Positions 9,293-19,475 of a stretch of DNA of 64,000 bases are shown in pieces; position 1 is the stretch's first letter; each line of letters begins with the position of its first letter. A program made the translations under genes and the position numbers. A model generated the notes under the pieces. It saw only the letters and a program-made list of their open reading frames with translations, did no database searches and was not told the DNA's origin. The DNA is from Nostoc sp. KVJ3 (GTDB lineage: Bacteria; Cyanobacteriota; Cyanobacteriia; Cyanobacteriales; Nostocaceae): assembly GCF_026127265.1 (NCBI RefSeq), contig NZ_WWFG01000002.1, positions 558,001-622,000 of the forward strand, read 5' to 3'.

Positions 9293-10726
9293 GTGAAGCA
9301 AATCAGAAAAGTTTGGATAAATATAGACCCATTTTCATTACAGTCACGCCTCACAATTGGTATTGGTGCATTTTCCGCTTTGGTCTTAGGTAGCCTTGCT
9401 ACATGGGCTAGTTGGAAAATGCAAGAAATTTTGATTGATGGTCATAAGCATAATATAGAACAAATTGCCAAGCGCTTGCCGCAAGATGTGCAAATTTATA
9501 GTGAAATGATGCAACCTGAAACTGGGTTGCAAAAGGCTATTAATAACTTGGCAAATACCAACACATTATTATGGCTAAAAAGTCCTGATAATAAAATTTT
9601 AGTCAAATCTACACCTTTAAATTTGTTACCTGATACTACGATAGATCAATTAATGTCTTTGACTAAGATACCAATTAAAGCACAAGTTTATAAAGTGAAC
9701 CAAAGCTACTTTGTTTTATGTGTTAGTTCTGTGCAAGTTAAAGGTAAGTTCCTGGGTGAGTTATTTGTAGTCAAGGATATTACCCGCGAACAGAGAATGT
9801 TTCTAGGAATGGTGCAGAGTTTAGGTATTATTAGTATTTTGGCAATTATTATTTTAACTGTTGCGATCGCATTTTATATTAAGCATTCTTTACAACCTCT
9901 ACGTCAGCTAAATCAAATGGCTTCTGTGATTTCGGCTGAAGATTTAGGACAAGCGCAGCTATATCTTGATAATGCACCCAGCGAAGTTAAAGAATTGGCT
10001 CAAACCTTAACTATGCTATTATCGCGCCTCTCGCAATCTTGGGAGCAAGAACGAGAATTTGTGAGTAATGTTTCTCACGAGTTACGTACGCCATTAACAA
10101 TTGTACATGGTTACTTGCAAAGCGTCTTGCGAAGGCAAAATAACTTAACTCAAACCCAACAAGAAGCTTTAGAAACTGCTGCATCGGAAGCTGAACGCAC
10201 TATCCGGCTGCTACAAGATTTACTTGATTTAGCACGAGCAGATAATGGTTACTTATATTTTCAGATGAAATCTTATGTGTTGAATGACTTAGTTGAAGAA
10301 GTTGTGATGATGGCAGAAAAATATAGCGATCGCATAATTAAAATCGAGTCAGAGATTTACCCAATTGAGATAAAAGCCGACTATAGTCGCCTCAAACAAG
10401 TATTATTAAATTTGATTGATAATGCTGTTAACTATTCTGATGCCGATACACATATAATTTTAAAATTAAATCAACTTCAAGACAAGGCAATTATTCAAGT
10501 TTGTGACCAAGGTTATGGCATTCCTTTGCAACAGCAAGCGCGGATATTTGAGAGATTTTACCGCGTAGATGAATCGCGCTCTCACACTACTGGGGGTTGT
10601 GGTTTGGGTTTATCTATTGTCAAAACACTTGTAGAAGGTATGGATGGTAGTGTAAGCGTGCAATCAAAGTTAGGGGAAGGAAGTACGTTTACAATCAGTT
10701 TACCTACATATAGCAGTTCTATCTGA
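9293..10726 (+). CDS. Membrane histidine kinase, HAMP type
   Basis: A 477-aa classic sensor kinase. TM1 is at about 20-42, an extracytoplasmic sensor domain at about 45-175, TM2 at about 180-203, HAMP at about 204-255. HisKA has His262 in NVSHELRTPL; HATPase has LIDNAVNYS, DQGYGIP and GCGLGLSIV. The start is a GTG at 9293 with no clear ribosome-binding site, so the true start is slightly uncertain. It is followed after 68 bp by an OmpR-family regulator, its likely cognate partner. The pair resembles cyanobacterial RppB/RppA-type systems, but I cannot name the signal. Confidence 0.9.
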   Translation: MKQIRKVWINIDPFSLQSRLTIGIGAFSALVLGSLATWASWKMQEILIDGHKHNIEQIAKRLPQDVQIYSEMMQPETGLQKAINNLANTNTLLWLKSPDNKILVKSTPLNLLPDTTIDQLMSLTKIPIKAQVYKVNQSYFVLCVSSVQVKGKFLGELFVVKDITREQRMFLGMVQSLGIISILAIIILTVAIAFYIKHSLQPLRQLNQMASVISAEDLGQAQLYLDNAPSEVKELAQTLTMLLSRLSQSWEQEREFVSNVSHELRTPLTIVHGYLQSVLRRQNNLTQTQQEALETAASEAERTIRLLQDLLDLARADNGYLYFQMKSYVLNDLVEEVVMMAEKYSDRIIKIESEIYPIEIKADYSRLKQVLLNLIDNAVNYSDADTHIILKLNQLQDKAIIQVCDQGYGIPLQQQARIFERFYRVDESRSHTTGGCGLGLSIVKTLVEGMDGSVSVQSKLGEGSTFTISLPTYSSSI

Positions 10727-10794
10727 TTTATGAAATTCCCAATTTCTTAGAGAAGTCGAGAATCTTGCTATTTAATAAACCAATACGCAAAAAT

Positions 10795-11478
10795 ATGACA
10801 GCACATATCCTTTTGGTGGAAGATGAAGTCAAACTGGCGCGATTTGTCGAATTAGAACTTAGTAGCGAAGGATACAAAGTAAGTGTAGCTCATGATGGTA
10901 TTGCTGGTTTAACCTTGGCCCGAGACTCATCACCAGATTTAGCCATTCTGGATTGGATGCTACCAGGTTTGACAGGTGTGGAAATTTGTCGCCGTTTGCG
11001 AGCAACGGGTAGTACAGTACCAGTAATTTTGTTGACAGCAAAAGATGAAGTGAGCGATCGCGTCGCCGGTTTGGATGCAGGAGCCGATGATTATGTCGTT
11101 AAGCCCTTTAGCATTGAAGAACTATTAGCGAGAATTCGCGCTCATCTGCGCCGCACGCAAGAAATAGACGAGGATTTGTTGCAATTTGAAGATTTAAGCT
11201 TAAATCGCCGCACCCGTGAAGTTTTTCGGGAAAAACGAGGCATTGAGTTAACAGCAAAAGAGTTTGACTTATTAGAATATCTTCTCTCACATCCCCGTCA
11301 GGTGTTTACTAGAGATCAAATTCTAGAAAAAGTTTGGGGTTATGACTTCATGGGTGATTCTAATATCATTGAGGTATATATTCGCTATCTGCGACTCAAA
11401 TTGGAAGAGAATAATGAAAAGCGTTTGATTCATACAGTCCGTGGTGTAGGTTATGCACTGCGGGAACAATCTTCATAA
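10795..11478 (+). CDS. OmpR-family response regulator
   Basis: A 227-aa regulator with a receiver (phospho-acceptor Asp53 in AILDWMLPG, conserved Lys in VVKPFS) and a winged-helix DNA-binding domain (LTAKEFDLLEYL, VWGYDF, IEVYIRYLRLKL, RGVGYAL). It should be phosphorylated by the kinase encoded just upstream and act as a transcription factor. I chose ATG 10795 over an upstream in-frame TTG at 10765, since MTAHILLVEDE gives the canonical receiver beginning. Confidence 0.92.
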   Translation: MTAHILLVEDEVKLARFVELELSSEGYKVSVAHDGIAGLTLARDSSPDLAILDWMLPGLTGVEICRRLRATGSTVPVILLTAKDEVSDRVAGLDAGADDYVVKPFSIEELLARIRAHLRRTQEIDEDLLQFEDLSLNRRTREVFREKRGIELTAKEFDLLEYLLSHPRQVFTRDQILEKVWGYDFMGDSNIIEVYIRYLRLKLEENNEKRLIHTVRGVGYALREQSS

Positions 11479-11525
11479 CTTGGTGATTTCGACACAAAGC
11501 AACATCTTAAAGATAAAAGAGGATC

Positions 11526-11738
11526 ATGAATAAAAAATGGGCTGTTAAACGACTAACAGTAAATCTCACGACGGAAGAAATGAAGAAACTTGAATGCTAT
11601 TGTGCTTTGACAGGAAGACCAGCAACAGATGTAGTTCGAGAATTGCTCCGAACTCTTGAGGTTGACAATGTTGAAAACTCTGCGATAGAGACACCAGACT
11701 CAACGGTAACAGCTGGCAGTTGGTCAAGATCGCAGTAA
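11526..11738 (+). CDS. Small ribbon-helix-helix-like protein
   Basis: A 70-aa protein. Residues 7-45 (KRLTVNLTTEEMKKLE...GRPATDVVRELLRTL) have the strand-helix-helix spacing of CopG/RHH DNA-binding proteins or antitoxins; the last 20 residues are Ser/Thr-rich. An AGAGGA site precedes ATG 11526. It follows the response-regulator gene by 47 bp on the same strand and could be cotranscribed. No toxin gene follows, so a small regulator is as likely as an antitoxin. Confidence 0.55.
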   Translation: MNKKWAVKRLTVNLTTEEMKKLECYCALTGRPATDVVRELLRTLEVDNVENSAIETPDSTVTAGSWSRSQ

Positions 11739-11788
11739 CTATTCACTAGACATCTCCAGAAATTAAATATGCGTTATGCAGAACCCTT

Positions 11789-11816
11789 GTAGAGACGCGA
11801 TATATCGCGTCTCTAC
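11789..11816. repeat. Perfect 28-bp palindrome
   Basis: The sequence is its own reverse complement over 28 bp, centred on GCGATATATCGC, with GTAGAGAC / GTCTCTAC arms. Related GACGCGATTAATCGCGTC palindromes occur near 2146, 20161, 20191 and 42162. It lies 51 bp after the RHH gene and could form a cruciform or a bidirectional RNA hairpin. Confidence 0.7.
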
Positions 11817-11844
11817 ATTCTTTTTCACCAGATATTTACTAGAA

Positions 11845-12068
11845 TAAGTAGTTAGACAGAATTAATTATACAATGTCATTGCGAATGGAGCGTAAAGCCT
11901 TCGGCATAGCTTCGCTTAACGCGCTAGCGTCTCGTAGAGATAGCGAAATGAAGCATAAGTCCTTCGGACACGCTTCGCAAACGCGGGGGCTGGGATTGCA
12001 ACTCTTGGAGACGCTGTTCGCGTTCGCTTCGCTCACAATGACTGTAATTAATTCTGCATGGTTACTTA
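11845..12068. mobile_element. MITE-like element B, expanded copy, 224 bp
   Basis: The left arm TAAGTAGTTAGACAGAATTA and the right arm read inversely as TAAGTAACCATGCAGAATTA share the family B terminal inverted repeat. It is longer than the 36068 copy because the core contains an extra AAAGCCTTCGGCATAGCTTC-type segment and a CATAAGTCCTTCGGACACGC segment, suggesting nested insertion of smaller repeats. Confidence 0.65.
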
Positions 12069-12083
12069 ACATACTGCCGAGCT

Positions 12084-12296
12084 TAAGAGGTTGTTTGAAA
12101 AGTGTTTCCCTGTGACTTTAGGCACATTTAGATCCCCCCTAACCCACGCCAGTCGCTCCACTTGGGGAGACCCCAAGACCGCGCTGGCTCCCCTTAAAAA
12201 GGGGGGAACCGAACCAAAGTCTCCCAATTTATCGGGGGATTTAGGGGGATCTAAAACTTTTGATACCGACAAGAGGACTTTTCAAACATCCTCTAA
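12084..12296. mobile_element. MITE-like element C, copy 1, 213 bp
   Basis: The left end TAAGAGGTTGTTTGAAAAGT faces the right end, read inversely as TTAGAGGATGTTTGAAAAG. The interior has GATCCCCCCTAACCC and GGGGGATTTAGGGGGATC arms able to form a long hairpin, with a CCAGTCGCTCCACTTGGGGA insertion. A related copy in the opposite orientation is at 55189-55357. No protein is encoded. Confidence 0.6.
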
Positions 12297-12486
12297 GACT
12301 TAAGGCAATACTTTTTGGTAAAAGGGGAAAGGGTAAACATTCAAATTTATCCTTTCCCCTTTTCCCAGAATAGTGCGTAGAAATTTTATTCTTATATTTC
12401 TTTGCCATAAAGCTTTGGGGACTGTGCATCGCAACAAAATGTGCTTACATTTAATTGGAAAAACTTTCTAGAGTTGGAGAATTGCT

Positions 12487-12771
12487 ATGAAACGTTCATT
12501 TCGTAAGTATCATCGTATCCTTGGTATCATTATATCTCTGCCACTTGTTTTAACCGTATTGACTGGGATGTTAACAACATTTGTTCGTGAGTGGTCTCTG
12601 AATATAGGAGTCCCTGCTAGCTTTCTCCTAAGTATTCATACGGGTGAAATTTTTCATCTTGAGGGAATCTATCCACTTTTGAATGGATTAGGGCTTCTGG
12701 GATTGTTGGGAACAGGATTAACTATGTCTGGTTTATTTGGTAAAAAGACTCGGCAAAACCCCAAGAATTAG
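12487..12771 (+). CDS. Small PepSY-type two-helix membrane protein
   Basis: A 94-aa protein. RKYHRILGIIISLPLVLTVLTG is the first membrane helix (about 8-30), FLLSIHTGEIFHLEG links, and LLNGLGLLGLLGTGLTMSGLF is the second (about 60-85). The Arg-x-x-His start and LLSIHTGEI segment match the PepSY-associated transmembrane family; homologues are short membrane proteins of unknown role, some related to iron-siderophore reductases. GTTGGAG lies just upstream of the ATG. The gene is isolated among repeats. Confidence 0.7.
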   Translation: MKRSFRKYHRILGIIISLPLVLTVLTGMLTTFVREWSLNIGVPASFLLSIHTGEIFHLEGIYPLLNGLGLLGLLGTGLTMSGLFGKKTRQNPKN

Positions 12772-13104
12772 ACTAAGAAGTTAATGGCAAACGGACTTAC
12801 AAGCAGCTACCAATAACGATTTCACTGGTGATGGTAATATCTCCTCTATGAGTTCTAGCTATTGCCCGTGCGATCGCTAAATCTATATTTCTTTATATAC
12901 ATTAAATTTTTATTACCGATTTACTTGCAGACAATCCTAATTAGGCAGTCAAAGGGCACGTATATAAAAACTTATGCCTTTTTCCTTTGCCATGTCTTAA
13001 CAAGCATATATTTTGGGCATCATAATTCCAAGCCGAATACATGAGCTAGCAGCCAGAAAACTCTTTGGCGGCAAGTTTTTTATTTACAACTATAGTGTCG
13101 ACCT
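12772..13104. other. Intergenic 333 bp
   Basis: AT-rich, no gene recognised. It probably contains the promoter of the barrel-like protein gene starting at 13105, but I cannot point to a convincing -35/-10 pair. Confidence 0.4.
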
Positions 13105-14415
13105 ATGGTAGATAGTTTTATACTTGATCTCTTTATTTCTCGACATAGTTTACCCACTAGGTTGATTTGGGGATGCCTACAGCTTCAATTGGGAGTAATT
13201 TGTAGCATAGGGATTTGGACATTCTCGGAAGCTAAGTTACAAGCTGCCCAAGCACATCAGACTTGGAAATCACTTTCAGAATTCACTGAGGGAGTCACCA
13301 AAGTAAATCCTGAACCAACACCTATTTTGATAGCGGCACCTGAAAACTTCAATCCTGATTTGCAATTACCACCAAAACCTTCCATCGAAGCACCGCAAAA
13401 TTCTAGCTCACCGAAACCTTCCACCGAAGCACCGCAAAATTCTAGCCCACCGAAACCTTCCACCGAAGCACCACAAAATTCTAGCCCACCGAAACCTTCC
13501 ACCGAACCAAGAACACCGGATGTAGTTTTGGAAAGCATTTATACAGACTATCGCTATGACACAGATAACTTTGGCCAAAGCAATTTATTTTTTGAACCAA
13601 CGGCTCAGTTTCGATTGAGTAATGGCAATAAAATATTTTTCAAGACGGGTTTTAACTTATTTGAGCAACGCGGTGCTGAATCAATTACAAATTTTCCCTT
13701 ACAAGTTGGATGGCAGGGAAAAATTGGGGAAGTGACTCTGCAAACAGCAGCCGGAGTTGATATCTTCAATCGTTTACCTACAGCTATTAATCTAAATGCC
13801 AAGGTGGAGCTTCCCATTTCGCCACCGCAAGTTTCGTCATCGGGTCAATTGCTATCAACAGTAGTACTATCAGGTAATTTAGAACAAGGACTTTATAAAT
13901 CCAATATCCGAACTTTAGAAAATCAAATTACTGCTTGGCGATTTGGGCCTGATTTATATTGGCAGATTGACAGTAAAACCAGCTTGTTTTCATCATTGCG
14001 TTTGGGTAATTACAACGATGGTAATTCCGAGGTGCAGTCATTTAGCAGATTAGAACGCAAGTTCGGACAGTTTTCTTTGGCAGCTAACTTATTCAATTTG
14101 AGTTTCGATCGCGATTTAGAACGCAGAAGTGGCTATTTTTCCCCACCAGATTTTCTGGTTTACAACGCAGAAGTGGCTTGGGAAGGAAATATTGCTAATT
14201 TATTACGCTGTCGTCTCGCTGCTAACTTAGGACGGCAGCGACTTAAAGGAGAATTTGACAATGCCAATACCTATCAAACGCGCTGTACGGTAAAGTTTTC
14301 ACCAAATATAGAGGCAGACCTTGGTTATACCTTCAGTAATGTCCGAAATCAAGAAACGGGGGGAAGTACCTACGGTGGTGATTCCTTGACAGGACAGTTG
14401 CGGGTCAAATTTTAG
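13105..14415 (+). CDS. Predicted outer-membrane beta-barrel protein with Pro-rich linker
   Basis: A 436-aa protein. A hydrophobic N-terminal helix (about 20-45) acts as signal or anchor; residues about 75-135 form a flexible Pro/Ser/Glu-rich linker made of 13-aa repeats (PKPSTEAPQNSSP). Residues about 140-436 are alternating amphipathic strands (EVTLQTAAGVDIF, KTSLFSSLRLGNYND, EADLGYTFSNVRN) ending in LTGQLRVKF, the terminal Phe typical of outer-membrane barrels. The substrate is unknown. It ends 65 bp before the large hybrid kinase gene, so the two may be cotranscribed. Confidence 0.6.
   Translation: MVDSFILDLFISRHSLPTRLIWGCLQLQLGVICSIGIWTFSEAKLQAAQAHQTWKSLSEFTEGVTKVNPEPTPILIAAPENFNPDLQLPPKPSIEAPQNSSSPKPSTEAPQNSSPPKPSTEAPQNSSPPKPSTEPRTPDVVLESIYTDYRYDTDNFGQSNLFFEPTAQFRLSNGNKIFFKTGFNLFEQRGAESITNFPLQVGWQGKIGEVTLQTAAGVDIFNRLPTAINLNAKVELPISPPQVSSSGQLLSTVVLSGNLEQGLYKSNIRTLENQITAWRFGPDLYWQIDSKTSLFSSLRLGNYNDGNSEVQSFSRLERKFGQFSLAANLFNLSFDRDLERRSGYFSPPDFLVYNAEVAWEGNIANLLRCRLAANLGRQRLKGEFDNANTYQTRCTVKFSPNIEADLGYTFSNVRNQETGGSTYGGDSLTGQLRVKF
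13372..13508 (+). repeat. 39-bp tandem coding repeat, about 3.5 units
   Basis: Units start at 13372, 13411, 13450 and 13489 (partial), differing by only a few bases. They encode the PKPSTEAPQNSSP linker. Unit number is likely to vary between strains. Confidence 0.85.
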
Positions 14416-14480
14416 GAAGCAGGAGGTAAACCCAATAAATAATCTAAAATCTAAAATCCAAAATGAGATAAGGCTCAAGA

Positions 14481-17400
14481 ATGAAAGCACCATTACCTGA
14501 TAATGAAATACAGCGAATCGAATCTCTTTTGCAGTATAAGATTCTCGATACTCGCTCGGAAGCTGCCTTTGACGATCTCACCCGTCTAGCCTCATATATT
14601 TGTGGAACTCCCATTGCCTTAATCAGTTTAGTTGATAGCGATCGCCAGTGGTTCAAGTCTAAAGTTGGTTTGGATGCTCTAGAAACACCGCGAGATTTGG
14701 CATTCTGCGCCCATGCTATTCTGCAATCTGAAGTTTTTATTGTGCCTGATGCCACATTAGACGAAAGGTTTGCGACAAACCCGTTAGTTACCTCCGATCC
14801 AAATGTTCGGTTTTATGCTGGTGTACCCATAACTAACCCTGAAGGATATGCATTAGGAACACTTTGTGTAGTTGACCATGTACCAAGAAACCTCTCGCCA
14901 GAACAAGTTGAAGCATTGCGAATCATTGGTCGCCAGGTAATCAAGCAACTAGAAATGCGGCGCAATTTAGCGAGTTTGGTATTGGTGAGTCATACCCACA
15001 AACAGACACAAAAGGCAAGCAAACAATTTTTAAAAAGAGTAGCCGCAGGGTTTGGGCTGGCGTTAGCAATTTTAGTTTTAGTTGCCACCCTCTCGTATCA
15101 GAGTACAGAAGTGTTGATTAATACGAACAAAAGGTTGAACAACACTCAATTAACAATCAACAGCTTCCATGAACTGCTGTCTAATATCAAGGATGCTGAA
15201 ACGGGACAACGCGGTTATATACTTACCGGAAATGATGCGTATCTAAAACCATATCAGACAGCACTTATTAATCTTCCTCCAGAAATTAAGCAGCTAAGAA
15301 AATTAACAGTAGATACTCCTAAGCAATTAAGTCAAATTTATACCCTTGAATCTTTAATAGTACTAAAGCTGAAGGAACTGAAAAATACTATCGACCTCCG
15401 CCAGAATATCGGGTTAGATGCTGCATTGGAAGTAATAAACGCAAATCAGGGAAATAATTTAATGAGTGATATCCGCAATATCATTCGTGAGATGGAAAAC
15501 GAGGGGCGGGAGGAGCTTCAGCAGCAGTTAACAATCACAAAAACCAGTGCCCGCAATACTATTTTGATGCAAGCGATCGCTATTTGCCTAAGTTTTATCA
15601 CTCTGGCTATAGTCTACTACTTGATTTCTCGTGAGGTAAAAGAACGTAAATTAACAGAGGAAACACTCAACCAAGAACGCAACTTTATTTCAGCAGTCCT
15701 TGATACAGCCGGCGCTTTGGTAATAGTTCTGGACACACAAGGACAAATTGTGCGCTTCAATCAAGCTTGCGAACAAACAACTGGTTATTCATTTGATGAG
15801 GTCAGAGGAAGGCATTTCTGGAACCTGTTGCTAATTCCTGAAGAGATAGAACCGGTTAAAGCAGTTTTTGAGCAGTTGCGAACTGGTAAAGCGCCCAAAG
15901 AATATCAAAACTATTGGGTAGCAAAAGATGGCAGTCGGCGGCTGATTTCATGGGCTAACGCTATTTTGCAAGACGATGAGGGTTGCATTGAATACATTGT
16001 TGCCACAGGTATTGACATTAGCGATGTCTATGACGAGCTTCACTTACGTAAACAAGCAGAACAGCATCTCAAAGCCCAGTATTCTACAACGCGCGTCTTA
16101 GCAGAGTCCACGACAATTAACGAAGCCATGCCCCAAATCCTCCAAGGAATCTGCGAGAGTTTGGGATGGGATTTAAGTGAAATTTGGATGGTAGATAAAC
16201 AAGTAAATCTACTGTACTTATTAAAATCTTGGTATAAAATATCTTCCAAAATGCAAGAATTTGAAATCCTCAGTCAGCAGACTTTCTTTGCATCAGGAAT
16301 TGGCCTACCTGGTCGTGTTTGGGCGAGTGGTGAACCTGTTTGGATGACTGATGTAGTTAAAGATAACGATTTCGTCCGCTCTCAAATCGCTACCCAAGTA
16401 GAACTGCATGGAGCTTTTGGTTTTCCGATCCATAGTGGTAAAAACATTCTTGGTGTCATCACCTGCTTTAGCCACGAAATTCAGCAACCTGACCCAGATT
16501 TAGCAAAAGTGATGAATTCTATTGGTGAGCAAGTAGGGCAGTTTATTGAGCGCAAGCAAGCAGAAGAAGAACTCCAACGGCAAAATTTGCGATCGCAGCT
16601 ATTTACTGAAATCACCCTCAAGATTCGTCAGTCTTTGCAAATCAAAGAAATCCTCCAAATCAGTGTTACGGAGGTACAAAAAATTCTCCATAGCGATCGA
16701 GTTTTGATTTATCAACCCTTGACAGATGGCTCTGGAAACACTGTGGTTGAAGCAGTAGTTTCTGGCTGGCTGGCAATTAAAGAGAAAAAGCTCACTGATG
16801 CTTACTTTCAAGCGGAATATGCACAGCAGTACTATTTACAACAGTATCGGCAAAAAAGGGGTAAGGCGCTTGCTGACTTAGATATAGTCGAAGTCCAAAA
16901 AAGGCATATAGAATTACTGGAACAATTTGGGGTCAAATCCAATTTGGTTATACCCATTCTTGTCAAAGAAGAACTCTGCGGTTTGCTGATTGTCCATCAA
17001 TGTGGCAGTTTCCGCCAATGGTCTAGCTTTGAAACTCATCTTTTACGGCAAATAGCCGATCAAGTAGGCATTGCCTTAGCCCAAGCCCAAATGTTATATG
17101 CAGAAACTCAACAGCGACGAGAACTCGAAGTTGCTCGCCAACAAGCTGAATTAGCTTCTAAAACCAAAAGTGCTTTTTTGGCGAACATGAGTCACGAAAT
17201 TCGGACTCCGATGAATGCCGTATTGGGGATGACAGGCTTAATGCTAGAAACTCCTCTAAACCCTGAGCAACTGGATTTTATCGAAACCATTCGCATTAGT
17301 GGAGATGCTCTTTTAAGCCTCATCAACGAAATTTTGGATCTATCCAAACTTGAAGCTGGGGAAATGACACTAGAAACTCTAGATTTTGAATTATCTACCT

Positions 17401-19220
17401 GTGTAGAAGAAGTGTTGGAATTATTAGCTCCCCCAGCCCATAATAAGGGATTAGAAATTGCAGCGTTAATCTATCCCAACGTCCCTACCCACCTCCAAGG
17501 TGATGCTGGCCGCTTGCGGCAAATTCTTATGAACCTGATCAGCAATGCGATTAAGTTTACCAGCGATGGAGAGGTAGTAGTACGGGTAGAATTGCGATCG
17601 CAAACTTCTACTACAGCCACTATTTATTTTTCCATCACAGATACCGGTCTTGGTATTACCCCTGAAGACCAATGTAAACTCTTTACGCCATTTACCCAAG
17701 TAGATGCTTCTATCACCCGTAAATATGGCGGTACAGGTTTAGGATTAGCCATCTGCAAGCAACTCGTAAGCTTGATGGGAGGTGAAATTGGCGTAGAAAG
17801 TCGATTGGGAAAAGGATCTAAATTTTGGTTTGAAGTAACTCTTGCCCAGCAACTTGACCCGATTTCCTCAAAAAGCGATCGCCTTGCCACAGTTAAGAGC
17901 GATCGCGAACTCTTGCTGAATCGACGCTTGTTAGTGGTAGATGATAATGCCACTAATCGCAAAATCATCCACCATCAAGCTACCCGTTGGGGGATGCAGG
18001 TAGATCAGGCTGCTTCGGCTACTACTGCACTCATTGCTATTCAGGAGGCTGCCAAGCAAAAAAATTTCTATGACATTGCTGTGATTGATATGCAGATGCC
18101 AGAAATAGATGGCATGACTTTAGGAGAACAAATTAAGGCAAACTCAGCGATCGCTAGTCTACCTTTGATTATGCTTACCTCTACTAATCAACGCGATGAA
18201 ATCCAACGGACGCTAAAAATAGGATTTGCGGCTTATTTGGTCAAACCTGTTAAGCCGTCTCGACTCCTCGATACCATCATGACTATTTTAGGAACGCAGA
18301 TAAAGGAGGAGACAGAAGTTAAAATTCAGAATTTAGAATTTAAAAGTCAGGAGTTAAAACTAAAAAATTACGAAAACAATAGCAATGATCGTTCTCCTAG
18401 CTCCCACCTCCCGGCTCGTGACTCACATAAATTAAGAATTCTCTTAGCTGAAGATAATCTAGTGAATCAAAAAGTAGCTTTGAAGCAACTTCAAAGTCTG
18501 GGTTATAGTGCTGATGTCGCTGGTAATGGCAAAGAAGTTTTACAGCTATTAGAAAAAATTCCCTACGATTTAATTCTGATGGATTGCCAAATGCCAGTTC
18601 TCGACGGTTTAGAAACCACAAAAGAAATTCATCGTTGGCAAGAAAGCAGCTTTGCTGGTGGTCGTCGTCCTATAGTAATTGCAATGACAGCGAATGCGAT
18701 GAAAGAAGACCAACAAATGTGTCTAGATGCCGGAATGGATGACTATCTAAGTAAGCCAGTAATCAAAGAAAAATTGGCTGCGGCGCTACAGCATTGGGGA
18801 AATGTGATATTCATAGTCAAAGAAACAGATGCCTTAGAGCAGAAAGTTTCTCCAACAGATACAGGCTCAGTTAATCTCCCAATTGATTGGGAACGCTTAC
18901 ATCAACTCTCAGAAAACAACCCAGAATTTGAATTAGAACTACTGCAAATATTTGTTGAAGATATTCAACCTCGGTTAGAGATCGTTAAAATAGCGATCGC
19001 ATCTCATGATTTTGACCAAATAGCGCTGCAATCACATCAAATTAAAGGTGCTAGTATCAATATGGGAGCAACAACGATGCATCTGGCAGCAGAAAGACTA
19101 GAAAAACTAGCTTACAATCAAGAACGTCGAGGTACTACTAACTTAATCTCAGACTTAGAAGATTTTGTTAAACGCATCCAACAGTTTTTGGACTACAAAG
19201 ATAACAATTCAAAAAGCTGA
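14481..19220 (+). CDS. Hybrid histidine kinase: GAF-CHASE3-PAS-GAF-GAF-HK-REC-REC-HPt
   Basis: A 1579-aa multidomain kinase. In order: GAF (about 15-165); TM (about 188-206); CHASE3 extracytoplasmic sensor (about 210-365, with DAETGQRGYILTG); TM (about 370-390); PAS (about 405-525); GAF (about 540-690); GAF (about 705-865); HisKA with His905 in NMSHEIRTPM; HATPase with LISNAIKFT and GTGLGLAICKQL; receiver 1 with Asp1203; receiver 2 with Asp1368; HPt with His1519 in SHQIKGA. It contains all steps of an internal phosphorelay. The receiver 2-HPt end is nearly identical to that of the kinase at 23026. It heads the GTPase/OmpA gene run, so it probably shares output with it. No DNA-binding output domain is present. 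Confidence 0.92.
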   Translation: MKAPLPDNEIQRIESLLQYKILDTRSEAAFDDLTRLASYICGTPIALISLVDSDRQWFKSKVGLDALETPRDLAFCAHAILQSEVFIVPDATLDERFATNPLVTSDPNVRFYAGVPITNPEGYALGTLCVVDHVPRNLSPEQVEALRIIGRQVIKQLEMRRNLASLVLVSHTHKQTQKASKQFLKRVAAGFGLALAILVLVATLSYQSTEVLINTNKRLNNTQLTINSFHELLSNIKDAETGQRGYILTGNDAYLKPYQTALINLPPEIKQLRKLTVDTPKQLSQIYTLESLIVLKLKELKNTIDLRQNIGLDAALEVINANQGNNLMSDIRNIIREMENEGREELQQQLTITKTSARNTILMQAIAICLSFITLAIVYYLISREVKERKLTEETLNQERNFISAVLDTAGALVIVLDTQGQIVRFNQACEQTTGYSFDEVRGRHFWNLLLIPEEIEPVKAVFEQLRTGKAPKEYQNYWVAKDGSRRLISWANAILQDDEGCIEYIVATGIDISDVYDELHLRKQAEQHLKAQYSTTRVLAESTTINEAMPQILQGICESLGWDLSEIWMVDKQVNLLYLLKSWYKISSKMQEFEILSQQTFFASGIGLPGRVWASGEPVWMTDVVKDNDFVRSQIATQVELHGAFGFPIHSGKNILGVITCFSHEIQQPDPDLAKVMNSIGEQVGQFIERKQAEEELQRQNLRSQLFTEITLKIRQSLQIKEILQISVTEVQKILHSDRVLIYQPLTDGSGNTVVEAVVSGWLAIKEKKLTDAYFQAEYAQQYYLQQYRQKRGKALADLDIVEVQKRHIELLEQFGVKSNLVIPILVKEELCGLLIVHQCGSFRQWSSFETHLLRQIADQVGIALAQAQMLYAETQQRRELEVARQQAELASKTKSAFLANMSHEIRTPMNAVLGMTGLMLETPLNPEQLDFIETIRISGDALLSLINEILDLSKLEAGEMTLETLDFELSTCVEEVLELLAPPAHNKGLEIAALIYPNVPTHLQGDAGRLRQILMNLISNAIKFTSDGEVVVRVELRSQTSTTATIYFSITDTGLGITPEDQCKLFTPFTQVDASITRKYGGTGLGLAICKQLVSLMGGEIGVESRLGKGSKFWFEVTLAQQLDPISSKSDRLATVKSDRELLLNRRLLVVDDNATNRKIIHHQATRWGMQVDQAASATTALIAIQEAAKQKNFYDIAVIDMQMPEIDGMTLGEQIKANSAIASLPLIMLTSTNQRDEIQRTLKIGFAAYLVKPVKPSRLLDTIMTILGTQIKEETEVKIQNLEFKSQELKLKNYENNSNDRSPSSHLPARDSHKLRILLAEDNLVNQKVALKQLQSLGYSADVAGNGKEVLQLLEKIPYDLILMDCQMPVLDGLETTKEIHRWQESSFAGGRRPIVIAMTANAMKEDQQMCLDAGMDDYLSKPVIKEKLAAALQHWGNVIFIVKETDALEQKVSPTDTGSVNLPIDWERLHQLSENNPEFELELLQIFVEDIQPRLEIVKIAIASHDFDQIALQSHQIKGASINMGATTMHLAAERLEKLAYNQERRGTTNLISDLEDFVKRIQQFLDYKDNNSKS
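18431..19180 (+). repeat. Long direct repeat, copy 1 (receiver-HPt coding segment)
   Basis: This segment aligns without gaps to 24645-25394 at a constant offset of 6214 bp. The first about 120 bp are diverged; from about 18548 onward only a handful of bases differ, including several silent ones. Such identity between two genes in one operon points to recent duplication or gene conversion. Confidence 0.9.
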
Positions 19221-19475
19221 AAAATTCATAATATTTATTAATAAATTAAAATTGAGAATTTTTCATGAGTAAGTATGAAAAATTCCTATTCTTCATTACT
19301 CATTACCAATTTATTCTTTTTAAGATATAACTTGTGAAAAACTGGGAATAATAAATTTGATGTAAGTAAGTAGGTTCGATGAGTTAGCTGCATCATAAGC
19401 TGATAATTTTTAGCCTAAATGCCAGTTAAATCCATACCTCCTATCCCCAATAGATTCCCGAAAGGTGAGGTTTTG

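Noticed and set aside
9083..9301. 72-codon minus-strand frame before the HAMP kinase
   Set aside because: No family resemblance, no ribosome-binding site, and it overlaps the kinase start region; probably the kinase's 5' region.
13257..13538. 93-codon minus-strand frame opposite the Pro-rich repeats
   Set aside because: A shadow of the 39-bp repeats; the repeated SVEGFGGLEFCGA is simply the complement reading.
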